This document shows, one piece after another, positions 10,020 through 22,000 of a DNA stretch of 64,000 bases. A program made the translations under genes and the position numbers. Source of the stretch: Salvelinus alpinus (lineage: Eukaryota; Chordata; Actinopteri; Salmoniformes; Salmonidae); NCBI RefSeq assembly GCF_045679555.1, contig NC_092091.1, forward strand, positions 79,686,144 through 79,750,143. Reading direction: 5' to 3'. Under the pieces are notes generated by a model that saw only the letters and a list, made by a program, of their open reading frames with translations, was not told the DNA's origin and did not search any database. The number at the start of each line of letters is the position of its first letter. Position 1 is the stretch's first letter.

Positions 10020-11173
10020 TGTTAAACATTTCAGTTTATCAGAGAGAGAGAGGTGGAGAGAGATTATTAGCTCATTAAAAACCGACTTTGAATTGACATT
10101 CCTTGTTTGGTTCCACGTAGTGACTTTAGTGTTTTCCATATGTTTCCCCAGCTCTCCTCTGATACCTTCTCATCCCAACAAACTGTAGGGCAAAGATGGA
10201 TGAATTAGTCCCGCAATAAGATCCCAATGATTGAGCATTGAGCATAAATCCAGGTAGTTTCCAGTCCTTAAGAAGAAGGGGTCACTTCAGTAGTCAATGT
10301 GGACTGGACAGTGTTCCACGGTGGATTTAGGCTACTTCTTAGGCCTTGGGTCCTGTCTCTCACTCCTTCTGGACCCAACAATTTGCCACATAGCCCGGCA
10401 TATTTTTCCCGGACCCTGTCCTCGGATCTGGAAGGTGGTGTAATCCCAATGGAGTGCAGGAAGGACTCGGCATCAGGTCCAGAATCCAAGATGTGGGTCT
10501 TACTCTCATGGGTGACGCGCAGCTTCGCAGGGAACATCAGAGAGTATGTGATGTTTTTGGGCTGCCAGTTCTCTCCTGATCCCGTCGTAATCTTTTCTCT
10601 TCCGCTAATAGCTCTGCAGTCATTGAAGATAGATACGTGTTTGTCTCTGTAGAATAGTTCTCCCTTGGTTCTCGACAGCGGCATTATATCCTGTTTAGTT
10701 GAGAAGGCGCGCGATGATAGCGCTGGACCTATGTGTGTCCTTCGCTCCAGGCTGCAGGTGCAGTTCTGTGGGCCTCTGTGTGTCATTCGCTCCAGGCTGC
10801 AGGTGCAGTTCTGTGGGCCTCTGTGTGTCATTCGCTCCGGGCCTGCTCCGGGCTGCAGGCGCGGTTCTATGGGCCTTTGTGTGTCCTTTGCTCCGGGCCT
10901 TCTCTGGACTGCAGGTGCAGTTCTATGGGCCTCTGTGTGTCCTTCGCTCCAGGCCTGCTCTGGGCTGCAGGCGTGGTTCTGTGGACCCCTCTCTATGGCC
11001 AAAGGTGTAGCAGTATCGAGTTCCAAGATCTCACTCAGCATCTTGTTCACAAAGGTAGAAATTTTCTGCCCCCTTTCTGCATTGATTACGACCCCCAAAA
11101 CTCTAAATCTATTATGACGCGAAAAGTTTTCCAACAAGTCTCCCTTCTTTTGCAATTCCTCTAGCTGGCCCAT
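10020..11173 (-). pseudogene. L1-type LINE ORF1 (RNA-binding chaperone) remnant
   Basis: The reverse frame 10268-11173 matches the ORF1 protein of fish L1 elements as I recall it: RFRVLGVVINAERGQKISTF near the N-terminus, KGELFYRDKHVSIFNDC and YSLMFPAKLRVTHESKTHI near the C-terminus. Between them a block built on HRTAPAVQRRP and GPQNCTCSLERM has been tandemly expanded (about 10725-10985), so the protein is abnormal. The + strand frames at 10665-11164 are shadows of this region. It lies opposite in direction to the adjacent L1 RT fragment. Confidence 0.7.
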
Positions 11174-12684
11174 CAGGTAGCTAACAGCCTGGTCTGGTTG
11201 ATTCCTCTAGCTGGCCCATCAGGTAGCTAACAGCCTGGTCTGGTTGATTCCTCTAGCTGGCCCATCGGGTAGCTAACAGCCTGGTCTGGTTGATTCCTCT
11301 AGCTGGCCCATCAGGTAGCTAACAGCCTGGTCTGGTTGATTCCTCTAGCTGGCCCATCAGGTAGCTAACAGCCTGGTCTGGTTGATTCCTCTAGCTGGCC
11401 CATCAGGTAGCTAACAGCCTGGTCTGGTTGATTCCTCTAGCTGGCCCATCAGGTAGCTAACAGCCTGGTCTGGTTGATTCCTCTAGCTGGCCCATCAGGT
11501 AGCTAACAGCCTGGTCTGGTTGATTCCTCTAGCTGGCCCATCAGGTAGCTAACAGCCTGGTCTGGTTGATTCCTCTAGCTGGCCCATCAGGTAGCTAACA
11601 GCCTGGTCTGGTTGATTCCTCTAGCTGGCTCATCAGGTAGCTAACAGCCTGGTCTGGTTGATTCCTCTAGCTGGCCCATCAGGTAGCTAACAGCCTGGTC
11701 TGGTTGATTCCTCTAGCTGGCCCATCAGGTAGCTAACAGCCTGGTCTGGTTGATTCCTCTAGCTGGCCCATCAGGTAGCTAACAGCCTGGTCTGGTTGAT
11801 TCCTCTAGCTGGCCCATCAGGTAGCTAACAGCCTGGTCTGGTTGATTCCTCTAGCTGGCCCATCAGGTAGCTAACAGCCTGGTCTGGTTGATTCCTCTAG
11901 CTGGCCCATCAGGTAGCTAACAGCCTGGTCTGGTTGATTCCTCTAGCTGGCCCATCAGGTAGCTAACAGCCTGGTCTGGTTGATTCCTCTAGCTGGCCCA
12001 TCGGGTAGCTAACAGCCTGGTCTGGTTGATTCTTCTAGCTGGCCCATCGGGTAGCTAACAGCCTGGTCTGGTTGATTCCTCTAGCTGGCCCATCGGGTAG
12101 CTAACAGCCTGGTCTGGTTGATTCCTCTAGCTGGCCCATCAGGTAGCTAACAGCCTGGTCTGGTTGATTCCTCTAGCTGGCCCATCGGGTAGCTAACAGC
12201 CTGGTCTGACTGATTCCTCTAGCTGGCCCATCGGGTAGCTAACAGCCTGGTCTGGTTGATTCCTCTAGCTGGCCCATCGGGTAGCTAACAGCCTGGTCTG
12301 GTTGATTCCTCTAGCTGGCCCATCAGGTAGCTAACAGCCTGGTCTGGTTGATTCCTCTAGCTGGCACATCAGGTAGCTAACAGCCTGGTCTGGTTGATTC
12401 CTCTAGCTGGCCCATCAGGTAGCTAACAGTCTGGTTGGTTGATTCCTCTAGCTGGCCCATCGGGTAGCTAACAGCCTGGTCTGGTTGATTCCTCTAGCTG
12501 GCACATCAGGTAGCTAACAGCCTGGTCTGGTTGATTCCTCTAGCTGGCCCATCAGGTAGCTAACAGCCTGGTCTGGTTGATTCCTCTAGCTGGCACATCA
12601 GGTAGCTAACAGCCTGGTCTGGTTGATTCCTCTAGCTGGCCCATCAGGTAGCTAACAGTCTGGTCTGGTTGATTCCTCTAATCT
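11152..12684. repeat. 46-bp minisatellite, about 33 copies
   Basis: A 46-bp unit containing CTAGCTGGCCCATCAGGTAG repeats to 12684. Common variants are CATCGGG for CATCAGG and GGCACATC for GGCCCATC. The first unit overlaps the start of the L1 ORF1 frame (codons MGQLEE lie inside it), so the array appears to have grown from the 5' edge of that fragment. The period is not a multiple of three, so no long frame results. Confidence 0.92.
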
Positions 12685-12773
12685 AGAGCCAAGCGTGTAC
12701 ATTTTTTATCTATTGACACACTTGTTGAAATATGCCAGAGAATATAACAGCAGTAATTAATAAGAGAGTCTGG

Positions 12774-13632
12774 ACAGCACAGCTGAGTGCAGGTAAAGTG
12801 ACAGAGCAGCTGAGTGCAGGTAAAGTGACAGAGCAGCTGAGGGCAGGTAAAGTGACAGAGCAGCTGAGGGCAGGTAAAGTGACAGAGCAGCTGAGGGCAG
12901 GTAAAGTGGCAGAGCAGCTGAGGGCAGGTAAAGTGACAGCACAGCTGAGTGCAGGTAAAGTGACAGAGCAGCTGAGGGCAGGTAAAGTGACAGAGCAGCT
13001 GAGGGCAGGTAAAGTGACAGAGCAGCTGAGGGCAGGTAAAGTGACAGAGCAGCTGAGGGCAGGTAAAGTGGCAGAGCAGCTGAGGGCAGGTAAAGTGACA
13101 GAGCAGCTGAGGGCAGGTAAAGTGACAGAGCAGCTGAGGGCAGGTAAAGTGACAGAGCAGCTGAGGGCAGGTAAAGTGGCAGAGCAGCTGAGGGCAGGTA
13201 AAGTGACAGAGCAGCTGAGGGCAGGTAAAGTGACAGAGCAGCTGAGGGCAGGTAAAGTGACAGAGCAGCTGAGGGCAGGTAAAGTGGCAGAGCAGCTGAG
13301 GGCAGGTAAAGTGACAGAGCAGCTGAGGGCAGGTAAAGTGGCAGAGCAGCTGAGGGCAGGTAAAGTGGCAGAGCAGCTGAGGGCAGGTAAAGTGGCAGAG
13401 CAGCTGAGTGCAGGTAAAGTGGCAGAGCAGCTGAGGGCAGGTAAAGTGGCAGAGCAGCTGAGGGCAGGTAAAGTGACAGAGCAGCTGAGGGCAGGTACAG
13501 TGATAGAGCAGCTGAGTGCAGGTAAAGTGACAGAGCAGCTGAGTGCAGGTAAAGTGACAGAGCGGGTAAAGTGGCAGAGCAGCTGAGGGCAGGTAAAGTG
13601 GCAGAGCAGCTGAGGGCAGGTAAAGTGACAGA
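12774..13632. repeat. 27-bp minisatellite, about 31 copies
   Basis: The unit of nine codons translates as EQLRAGKVT on the + strand. Variants alternate GTGACA/GTGGCA and GAGGGCA/GAGTGCA. A partial unit lies near 13560. The frames 12732-13586 (+) and 12757-12942 (-) are artefacts. Each unit contains CAGGTAAAGTG, a good match to a 5' splice site on the marchf1 sense strand. Confidence 0.92.
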
Positions 13633-13826
13633 ACTCGTCCCTGAACTCGTCCCTGAACTTGTCCGTGAACTCCTCCCTGAACTCGTCCGTGAACTCGTCC
13701 GTGAACTCCTCCCTGAACTCGTCCGTGAACTCGTCCGTGAACTCGTCCCTGAAGTCCTCCGTGAACTTGTCCGTGAACTCCTCCCTGAACTCGTCCGTGA
13801 ACTCGTCCGTGAACTCGTCCGTGCCA
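13632..13826. repeat. 12-bp repeat (GAACTCGTCCNT), about 16 copies
   Basis: Short units GAACTCGTCCGT, GAACTCGTCCCT and GAACTCCTCCCT are interspersed with higher-order blocks of 36-48 bp. It directly follows the 27-bp array. The open frames 13571-13876 and 13659-13850 are artefacts. Confidence 0.88.
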
Positions 13827-13917
13827 GTAAAAGGTTTTTATGTGCTATAATTCAATCAATATCTGATGGATTATAAAATGATCCGTTGTCCAACTGTTTA
13901 ACAATGTTGATGTGCAT

Positions 13918-14250
13918 TCCTACTGTTACCCAGGGATACTGTTACCCGGGGATAGTGTTACCCGGGGATACTGTTACCCAGGGATACTGTTACCCAGGGA
14001 TACTGTTACCCGGGGATACTGTTACCCGGGGATACTGTTACCCGGGGATACTGTTACCCGGGGATAGTGTTACCCGGGGATACTGTTACCCGGGGATACT
14101 GTTACCCGGGGATACTGTTACCCGGGGATACTGTTACCCGGGGATAGTGTTACCCGGGGATAGTGTTACCCGGGGATACTGTTACCCAGGGATACTGTTA
14201 CCCAGGGATAGTGTTACCCAGGGATACTGTTACCCAGGGATACTGTTTCC
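13918..14250. repeat. 16-bp minisatellite, about 20 copies
   Basis: Units CTGTTACCCGGGGATA, with CCCAGGGATA and GTGTTACC variants, repeat from 13918 to 14250. Three units equal 16 codons, so all frames remain open; the frame 13886-14380 is an artefact. The array sits about 130 bp upstream of the cassette exon 4 acceptor. Confidence 0.9.
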
Positions 14251-14262
14251 CTCATTCTTTTC

Positions 14263-14380
<118 letters not shown>

Positions 14381-15103
14381 GCCAGTGCCGCTGGGTCATG
14401 TAGAGGAAGGTTGTGACACAGCAGTGATGAAGCTGAGCAGCGCGGCATTAGGCTCCTCCCAGCAGGGTCAAACCAGGAAGAAGAAGAAACCAAACAGGAA
14501 GAGAGACTCCTGCTCCGCCCCCGACGCCCCAGCGACCGCACAAGATGACCCGGTTCAACACAGTGACGACCGCAGTGACCGCAGCTCTGACCGCATCGGG
14601 GAGAGGAGGGAGAGGAGAGGGGAGAGGAGGAGGGAGAGGAGAGGGGAACACCCCCGCCGCCGTAGCGCCGCCCCTCCTGAATCTGATTCGTCGTCTGACG
14701 GGGAGGCGGGGCGGGAGGCCAGAAGCTGGAGCAGGGAGAAAGCCAAGAGGGGGCGACGCCGCAGTGGGAGTAGCAGGGAGAGGGGAGGGGGGCTGCAGTC
14801 TGTAGGGTCTGATGAGGGGAAGGAGAACCAAGAGAAAGAGGTTCCGCTGGAGAACGGTTCCGGAGTGAAGAACCGGCGATCAGGAGAAGGCGGGGAGGAG
14901 AGCAGGCGGAGCTCCCAGCGCAGGGAGGGGTCTCAGGTCCGTAGCTCATCATTGGCTGAGGATGGAGAGAGGGAGGGACAGATCACTAAGAATTACCAGG
15001 AGACCGGGTCAGTGGGTGGAGACATGTCTGCTCTGTCGCCACGGAGATATGGGGGCTGCAACGCCCCCGAAGGCTGCTCCGATGACGAGCCAGAGGTCTG
15101 CAG
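14381..15103 (+). CDS. marchf1: marchf1 exon 4, 241-codon in-frame cassette exon
   Basis: 723 bp (exactly 241 codons, phase 2 in and out) bounded by TGTGTGTAG and the donor GTAGGT. It starts [19 protein letters not shown] and ends DDEPEVCR, recreating the C-R junction of exon 3, so the exon can be included or skipped without a frameshift. The content is highly charged: [11 protein letters not shown], a long Arg/Glu/Ser tract (about codons 60-100), Ser/Asp/Glu clusters and more SR-like sequence. No fold is recognised; the basic clusters could act as nuclear-localisation or RNA/phosphoinositide-binding segments, but that is a guess. Mammalian MARCH1/8 also have long isoforms with an extended N-terminus, as I recall. 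The GC content and coding frame contrast with the flanking arrays. Confidence 0.78.
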
Positions 15104-15285
15104 GTAGGTGTGTGTTTCTGTGTGTGTGTTCATCTCTGTGTGTGTGTCTGTGTTTCTGTGTGTGTGTGTGTTCACGTGGGTGTGTGTGTTAATTTGTGTG
15201 TGTGTTCATCTCTGTGTTCATCTGTGTCTGTTCACGTGCGTGTGTGTGTGTGTGTGTTCGTGTGTGTGTGTTCATCTCTGTGTTT

Positions 15286-15383
<98 letters not shown>
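15104..15383. repeat. (TG)n and degenerate TG repeat up to the marchf1 exon 5 acceptor
   Basis: Directly after the exon 4 donor the intron is degenerate TGTGTGTTCATCTC repeats (15107-15290), then about 92 bp of pure TG (15290-15381) ending in TAG at 15381-15383. The whole intron is 280 bp. Several Cys/Val frames here are artefacts. Confidence 0.95.
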
Positions 15384-15564
15384 GATCTGCCACTGTGAAG
15401 GAGATGAGGAGTGTGTGTTGATCACCCCGTGCCGCTGTACAGGCAGCATGAGGTTTGTTCACCAGGACTGTCTCAACCAGTGGATCAAGTCATCGGACAC
15501 ACACTGCTGTGAACTCTGCCAATACAACTTCATTATGGAGGCTCACCTTAAACCTCTACGTAAG
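15384..15564 (+). CDS. marchf1: marchf1 exon 5, RING-CH zinc-binding domain
   Basis: A 181-bp exon, phase 2 in and phase 0 out, coding the catalytic RING-CH (C4HC3) domain. All eight zinc ligands are visible: ICHC, TPCRC, FVHQDC (His and Cys) and CCELC. The tail LKPLRK leads into the next exon's WEKLQM exactly as in mammalian MARCH1/8. It binds the E2 enzyme and carries the ligase activity on the cytosolic face. The donor is AAG|GTACAG. Three residues differ from the mammalian consensus as I recall it (EECVLI for EESPLI, QYNFIME for KYDFIME), none of them ligands. The last 67 bp and the donor are the first unit of a 94-bp tandem repeat. Confidence 0.93.
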
Positions 15565-15965
15565 GTACAGAGACCTCAACACACACCTCTACACACACTG
15601 CTGTGAACTCTGCCAATACAACTTCATTATGGAGGCTCACCTTAAACCTCTACGTAAGGTACAGAGACCTCAACACACACCTCAACACACACTGCTGTGA
15701 GCTCTGCCAATACAACTTCATTATGGAGGCTCACCTTAAACCTCTACGTAAGGTACAGAGACCTCAACACACACCTCAACACACACTGCTGTGAGCTCTG
15801 CCAATACAACTTCATTATGGAGGCTCACCTTAAACCTCTACGTAAGGTACAGAGACCTCAACACACACCTCTACACACACTGCTGTGAACTCTGCCAATA
15901 CAACTTCATTATGGAGGCTCACCTTAAACCTCTACGTAAGGTACAGAGACCTCAACACATCTAAC
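15498..15965 (+). repeat. 94-bp tandem repeat of the exon 5 tail plus splice donor, five copies
   Basis: CTGCTGTGA-type starts recur at a constant 94-bp spacing (landmark at 15511, 15605, 15699, 15793, 15887). Each unit holds the last 67 bp of exon 5 ([20 protein letters not shown]), the donor at 15565, 15659, 15753, 15847 or 15941, and about 27 bp of intron. Copies 2 to 5 differ from the exon at a few bases (GAACTC/GAGCTC). Extending the exon past the first donor reads [14 protein letters not shown] and then a stop, so only the first donor gives a full protein. Confidence 0.95.
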
Positions 15966-15981
15966 CTCAACACATCTATAC

Positions 15982-17400
15982 ACCATAATGGGACTCAGTG
16001 GAGCTGCCCATGCTGTCACAGACACCATAATGGGACTCAGTGGAGCTGCCCATGCTGTCAGACACCATAATGGGACTCAGTGGAGCTGTCCATGCTGTCA
16101 GACACCATAATGGGACTCAGTGGAGCTGCCCATGTCGTCACAGACTCCATAATGGGACTCAGTGGAGCTGTCCATGCTGTCAGACACCATAATGGGACTC
16201 AGTGGAGCTGTCCATGCTGTCAGACACCATAATGGGACTCAGTGGAGCTGCCCATGCTGTCAGACACCATAATGGGACTCAGTGGAGCTGCCCATGCTGT
16301 CAGACACCATAATGGGACTCAGTGGAGCTGTCCATGCTGTCAGACACCATAATGGGACTCAGTGGAGCTGTCCATGCTGTCAGACACCATAATGGGACTC
16401 AGTGGAGCTGCCCATGCTGTCAGACACCATAATGGGACTCAGTGGAGCTGCCCATGCTGTCAGACACCATAATGGGACTCAGTGGAGCTGTCCATGCTGT
16501 CAGACACCATAATGGGACTCAGTGGAGCTGCCCATCCTGTCAGACACCATAATGGGACTCAGTGGAGCTGTCCATGCTGTCAGACACCATAATGGGACTC
16601 AGTGGAGCTGCCCATGCTGTCAGACACCATAATGGGACTCAGTGGAGCTGCCCATGCTGTCAGACACCATAATGGGACTCAGTGGAGCTGCCCATGCTGT
16701 CACAGACACCATAATGGGACTCAGTGGAGCTGTCCATGCTGTCAGACACCATAATGGGACTCAGTGGAGCTGTCCATGCTGTCACAGACACCATAATGGG
16801 ACTCAGTGGAGCTGCCCATGCTGTCAGACACCATAATGGGACTCAGTGGAGCTGTCCATGCTGTCAGACACCACAATGGGACTCAGTGGAGCTGTCCATG
16901 CTGTCAGACACCACAATGGGACTCAGTGAAGCTGCCCATGTCGTCACAGACTCCATAATGGGACTCAGTGGAGCTGTCCATGCTGTCAGACTCCATAATG
17001 GGACTCAGTGGAGCTGCCCATGCTGTCAGACACCATAATGGGACTCAGTGGAGCTGTCCATGCTGTCAGACTCCATAATGGGACTCAGTGGAGCTGCCCA
17101 TGCTGTCAGACACCATAATGGGACTCAGTGGAGCTGCCCATGCTGTCAGACACCATAATGGGACTCAGTGGAGCTGTCCATGCTGTCAGACACCATAATG
17201 GGACTCAGTGGAGCTGCCCATGCTGTCAGACACCATAATGGGACTCAGTGGAGCTGCCCATGCTGTCAGACACCATAATGGGACTCAGTGGAGCTGTCCA
17301 TGCTGTCAGACACCATAATGGGACTCAGTGGAGCTGCCCATGCCGTCACAGACACCATAATGGGACTCAGTGGAGCTGTCCATGCTGTCACAGACACCAT
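15982..17400. repeat. 40-bp minisatellite, about 35 copies
   Basis: The unit contains CATAATGGGACTCAGTGGAG. Variants: CTGCCC/CTGTCC, a CACAGACACC insertion adding a few bases, and CGTCACAGACTCC copies near 16138 and 16940. It fills most of marchf1 intron 5 and stops 60 bp before exon 6. The open frames 16642-16836 and 16724-17038 are artefacts. Confidence 0.93.
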
Positions 17401-17459
17401 AGTTGTTCAGATATATAGATAAGTGTCTATGACACACTCTCACCTTTTCTCTCCCTCAG

Positions 17460-17607
17460 TGGGAGAAGCTCCAGATGTCGACCAATGAGAGGAGGAAGAT
17501 CCTATGTTCCGTGATGTTCCACCTGGTGGCCATTGGTTGTGTTCTCTGGTCCGTATTCGTCCTCGCCAACAGAACCCTCCACGAAATCAACCTGGGACGC
17601 AACACGG
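17460..17607 (+). CDS. marchf1: marchf1 exon 6, first transmembrane segment
   Basis: A 148-bp exon (phase 0 in, phase 1 out) after CTCTCCCTCAG and before GTCAGT. It encodes [18 protein letters not shown], then a hydrophobic helix through [17 protein letters not shown], and the short luminal part [17 protein letters not shown] is a potential N-glycosylation site. The sequence aligns with MARCH1/8 (WEKLQM..SERRKI.CSVTFHVIAI). MARCH1/8 have two transmembrane helices; this is the first. Confidence 0.93.
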
Positions 17608-17609
17608 GT

Positions 17610-18600
17610 CAGTAACCCCGACCTTAACCCAACCTCTATACAACCCTGACCTAACCTCTGTACAACCACAACCCTAACCCAACCTCTATACAACCCTGAC
17701 CTAACCTCTGTACAACCACAACCCAACCTCTATACAACCCTGACCTAACCTCTGTACAACCACAACCCTAACCCAACCTCTATACAACCCTGACCTAACC
17801 TCTGTACAACCACAACACTAACCCAACCTCTATACAACCCTGACCTAACCTCTGTACAACCACAACCCTAACCCAACCTCTATACAACCCTGACCTAACC
17901 TCTGTACAACCACAACTCTAACCCAACCTCTATACAACCCTGACCTAACCTCTGTACAACCACAACCCTAACCCAACCTCTATACAACCCTGACCTAACC
18001 TCTGTACAACCACAACCCTAACCCAACCTCTATACAACCTTGACCTAACCTCTGTACAACCACAACCCTAACCCAACCTCTATACAACCTTGACCTAACC
18101 TCTGTACAACCACAACCCTAACCCAACCTCTATACAACCCTGACCTAACCTCTGTACAACCACAACCCTAACCCAACCTCTATACAACCTTGACCTAACC
18201 TCTGTACAACCACAACCCTAACCCAACCTCTATACAACCCTGACCTAACCTCTGTACAACCACAACCCTAACCCAACCTCTATACAACCCTGACCTAACC
18301 TCTGTACAACCACAACCCTAACCCAACCTCTATACAACCCTGACCTAACCTCTGTACAACCACAACCCTAACCCAACCTCTATACAACCCTGACCTAACC
18401 TCTGTACAACCACAACCCTAACCCAACCTCTATACAACCTTGACCTAACCTCTGTACAACCACAACCCTAACCCAACCTCTATACAACCCTGACCTAACC
18501 TCTGTACAACCACAACCCTAACCCAACCTCTATACAACCTTGACCTAACCTCTGTACAACCACAACCCTAACCCAACTTCTATACAACTAACTTCTATAC
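17610..18600. repeat. 50-bp minisatellite, about 19 copies
   Basis: A 50-bp unit containing CCAACCTCTATACAACCCTG and ACCTAACCTCTGTACAACCA starts right after the exon 6 donor. The first copies are shortened; later copies vary AACCCTGAC/AACCTTGAC. The array decays between 18580 and 18660. The CCCTAA-like text is not a telomere repeat. Confidence 0.92.
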
Positions 18601-18669
18601 AAACTTAACCCACCTTCTTAAAACCTTAGCCCAACCGCTATACAACCTTATCCCAACCTCTGTACCTGC

Positions 18670-18965
18670 TTTAAGTTAGTTTTACTGTGAACACTGAGGC
18701 TGTACCTGCTTTAAGTTACAGTTTTACTGTGAACACTGAGGCTGTACCTGCTTTAAGTTACAGTTTTACTGTGAACACTGAGGCTGTACCTGCTTTAAGT
18801 TACAGTTTTACTGTGAACACTGAGGCTGTACCTGCTTTAAGTTACAGTTTTACTGTGAACACTGAGGCTGTACCCACTTTAAGTTACAGTTTTACTGTGA
18901 ACACTGAGGCTGTACCTGCTTTAAGTTACAGTGAACACTGAGGCTGTAACCACTTTAAGTTAGTT
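18670..18965. repeat. 42-bp minisatellite, about seven copies
   Basis: The unit translates as VNTEAVPALSYSFT in one frame (18687-18941), an artefact of the 14-codon period. The last copy is truncated. Confidence 0.9.
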
Positions 18966-19030
18966 TAAGTTAGTAACAGCAGGGTAATAACATCATAGTA
19001 GCAGCAACGTAATAACATAGTAACATTGTA

Positions 19031-22000
19031 GTAACATTACTGTGTTTACAGATGAGGAGAATATAGTAACATTACTGTGTTTTCAGATGACAGGAGAATA
19101 TAGTAACATTACTGTGTTTACAGATGAGGAGAATATAGTAACATTACTGTGTTTTCAGATGACAGGAGAATATAGTAACATTACTGTGTTTTCAGATGAG
19201 GAGAATATAGTAACATTACTGTGTTTTCAGATGACAGGAGAATATAGTAACATTACTGTGTTTACAGATGACAGGAGAATATAGTAACATTACTGTGTTT
19301 ACAGATGAGGAGAATATAGTAACATTACTGTGTTTACAGATGACAGGAGAATATAGTAACATTACTGTGTTTACAGATGACAGGAGAATATAGTAACATT
19401 ACTGTGTTTACAGATGACAGGAGAATATAGTAACATTACTGTGTTTACAGATGACAGGAGAATATAGTAACATTACTGTGTTTTCAGATGACAGGAGAAT
19501 ATAGTAACATTACTGTGTTTACAGATGAGGAGAATATAGTAACATTACTGTGTTTACAGATGACAGGAGAATATAGTAACATTACTGTGTTTACAGATGA
19601 CAGGAGAATATAGTAACATTACTGTGTTTTCAGATGAGGAGAATATAGTAACATTACTGTGTTTACAGATGACAGGAGAATATAGTAACATTACTGTGTT
19701 TACAGATGAGGAGAATATAGTAACATTACTGTGTTTACAGATGACAGGAGAATATAGTAACATTACTGTGTTTACAGATGAGGAGAATATAGTAACATTA
19801 CTGTGTTTTCAGATGACAGGAGAATATAGTAACATTACTGTGTTTACAGATGACAGGAGAATATAGTAACATTACTGTGTTTTCAGATGACAGGAGAATA
19901 TAGTAACATTACTGTGTTTACAGATGACAGGAGAATATAGTAACATTACTGTGTTTACAGATGACAGGAGAATATAGTAACATTACTGTGTTTACAGATG
20001 ACAGGAGAATATAGTAACATTACTGTGTTTTCAGATGACAGGAGAATATAGTAACATTACTGTGTTTACAGATGACAGGAGAATATAGTAACATTACTGT
20101 GTTTTCAGATGACAGGAGAATATAGTAACATTACTGTGTTTACAGATGAGGAGAATATAGTAACATTACTGTGTTTACAGATGACAGGAGAATATAGTAA
20201 CATTACTGTGTTTACAGATGAGGAGAATATAGTAACATTACTGTGTTTTCAGATGACAGGAGAATATAGTAACATTACTGTGTTTACAGATGACAGGAGA
20301 ATATAGTAACATTACTGTGTTTTCAGATGACAGGAGAATATAGTAACATTACTGTGTTTTCAGATGAGGAGAATATAGTAACATTACTGTGTTTTCAGAT
20401 GACAGGAGAATATAGTAACATTACTGTGTTTTCAGATGAGGAGAATATAGTAACATTACTGTGTTTACAGATGAGGAGAATATAGTAACATTACTGTGTT
20501 TTCAGATGACAGGAGAATATAGTAACATTACTGTGTTTTCAGATGAGGAGAATATAGTAACATTACTGTGTTTACAGATGACAGGAGAATATAGTAACAT
20601 TACTGTGTTTTCAGATGACAGGAGAATATAGTAACATTACTGTGTTTACAGATGACAGGAGAATATAGTAACATTACTGTGTTTACAGATGACAGGAGAA
20701 TATAGTAACATTACTGTGTTTACAGATGACAGGAGAATATAGTAACATTACTGTGTTTACAGATGAGGAGAATATAGTAACATTACTGTGTTTTCAGATG
20801 AGGAGAATATAGTAACATTACTGTGTTTACAGATGACAGGAGAATATAGTAACATTACTGTGTTTACAGATGACAGGAGAATATAGTAACATTACTGTGT
20901 TTACAGATGACAGGAGAATATAGTAACATTACTGTGTTTACAGATGACAGGAGAATATAGTAACATTACTGTGTTTTCAGATGAGGAGAATATAGTAACA
21001 TTACTGTGTTTACAGATGACAGGAGAATATAGTAACATTACTGTGTTTACAGATGAGGAGAATATAGTAACATTACTGTGTTTACAGATGAGGAGAATAT
21101 AGTAACATTACTGTGTTTACAGATGACAGGAGAATATAGTAACATTACTGTGTTTTCAGATGACAGGAGAATATAGTAACATTACTGTGTTTTCAGATGA
21201 CAGGAGAATATAGTAACATTACTGTGTTTACAGATGAGGAGAATATAGTAACATTACTGTGTTTTCAGATGACAGGAGAATATAGTAACATTACTGTGTT
21301 TACAGATGAGGAGAATATAGTAACATTACTGTGTTTTCAGATGACAGGAGAATATAGTAACATTACTGTGTTTACAGATGACAGGAGAATATAGTAACAT
21401 TACTGTGTTTTCAGATGACAGGAGAATATAGTAACATTACTGTGTTTACAGATGAGGAGAATATAGTAACATTACTGTGTTTTCAGATGACAGGAGAATA
21501 TAGTAACATTACTGTGTTTACAGATGACAGGAGAATATAGTAACATTACTGTGTTTTCAGATGACAGGAGAATATAGTAACATTACTGTGTTTACAGATG
21601 ACAGGAGAATATAGTAACATTACTGTGTTTACAGATGACAGGAGAATATAGTAACATTACTGTGTTTACAGATGACAGGAGAATATAGTAACATTACTGT
21701 GTTTTCAGATGAGGAGAATATAGTAACATTACTGTGTTTACAGATGAGGAGAATATAGTAACATTACTGTGTTTTCAGATGACAGGAGAATATAGTAACA
21801 TTACTGTGTTTACAGATGACAGGAGAATATAGTAACATTACTGTGTTTTCAGATGACAGGAGAATATAGTAACATTACTGTGTTTACAGATGACAGGAGA
21901 ATATAGTAACATTACTGTGTTTACAGATGACAGGAGAATATAGTAACATTACTGTGTTTACAGATGACAGGAGAATATAGTAACATTACTGTGTTTTCAG

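Noticed and set aside
12732-13586. 284-codon EQLRAGKVT repeat protein
   Set aside because: The 27-bp period alone keeps the frame open. No conserved flanking exon, and it lies in marchf1 intron 3.
17610-18600. Interstitial telomere repeat because of CCCTAACCCAACC text
   Set aside because: The unit is 50 bp with only one CCCTAA each, not (TTAGGG)n.
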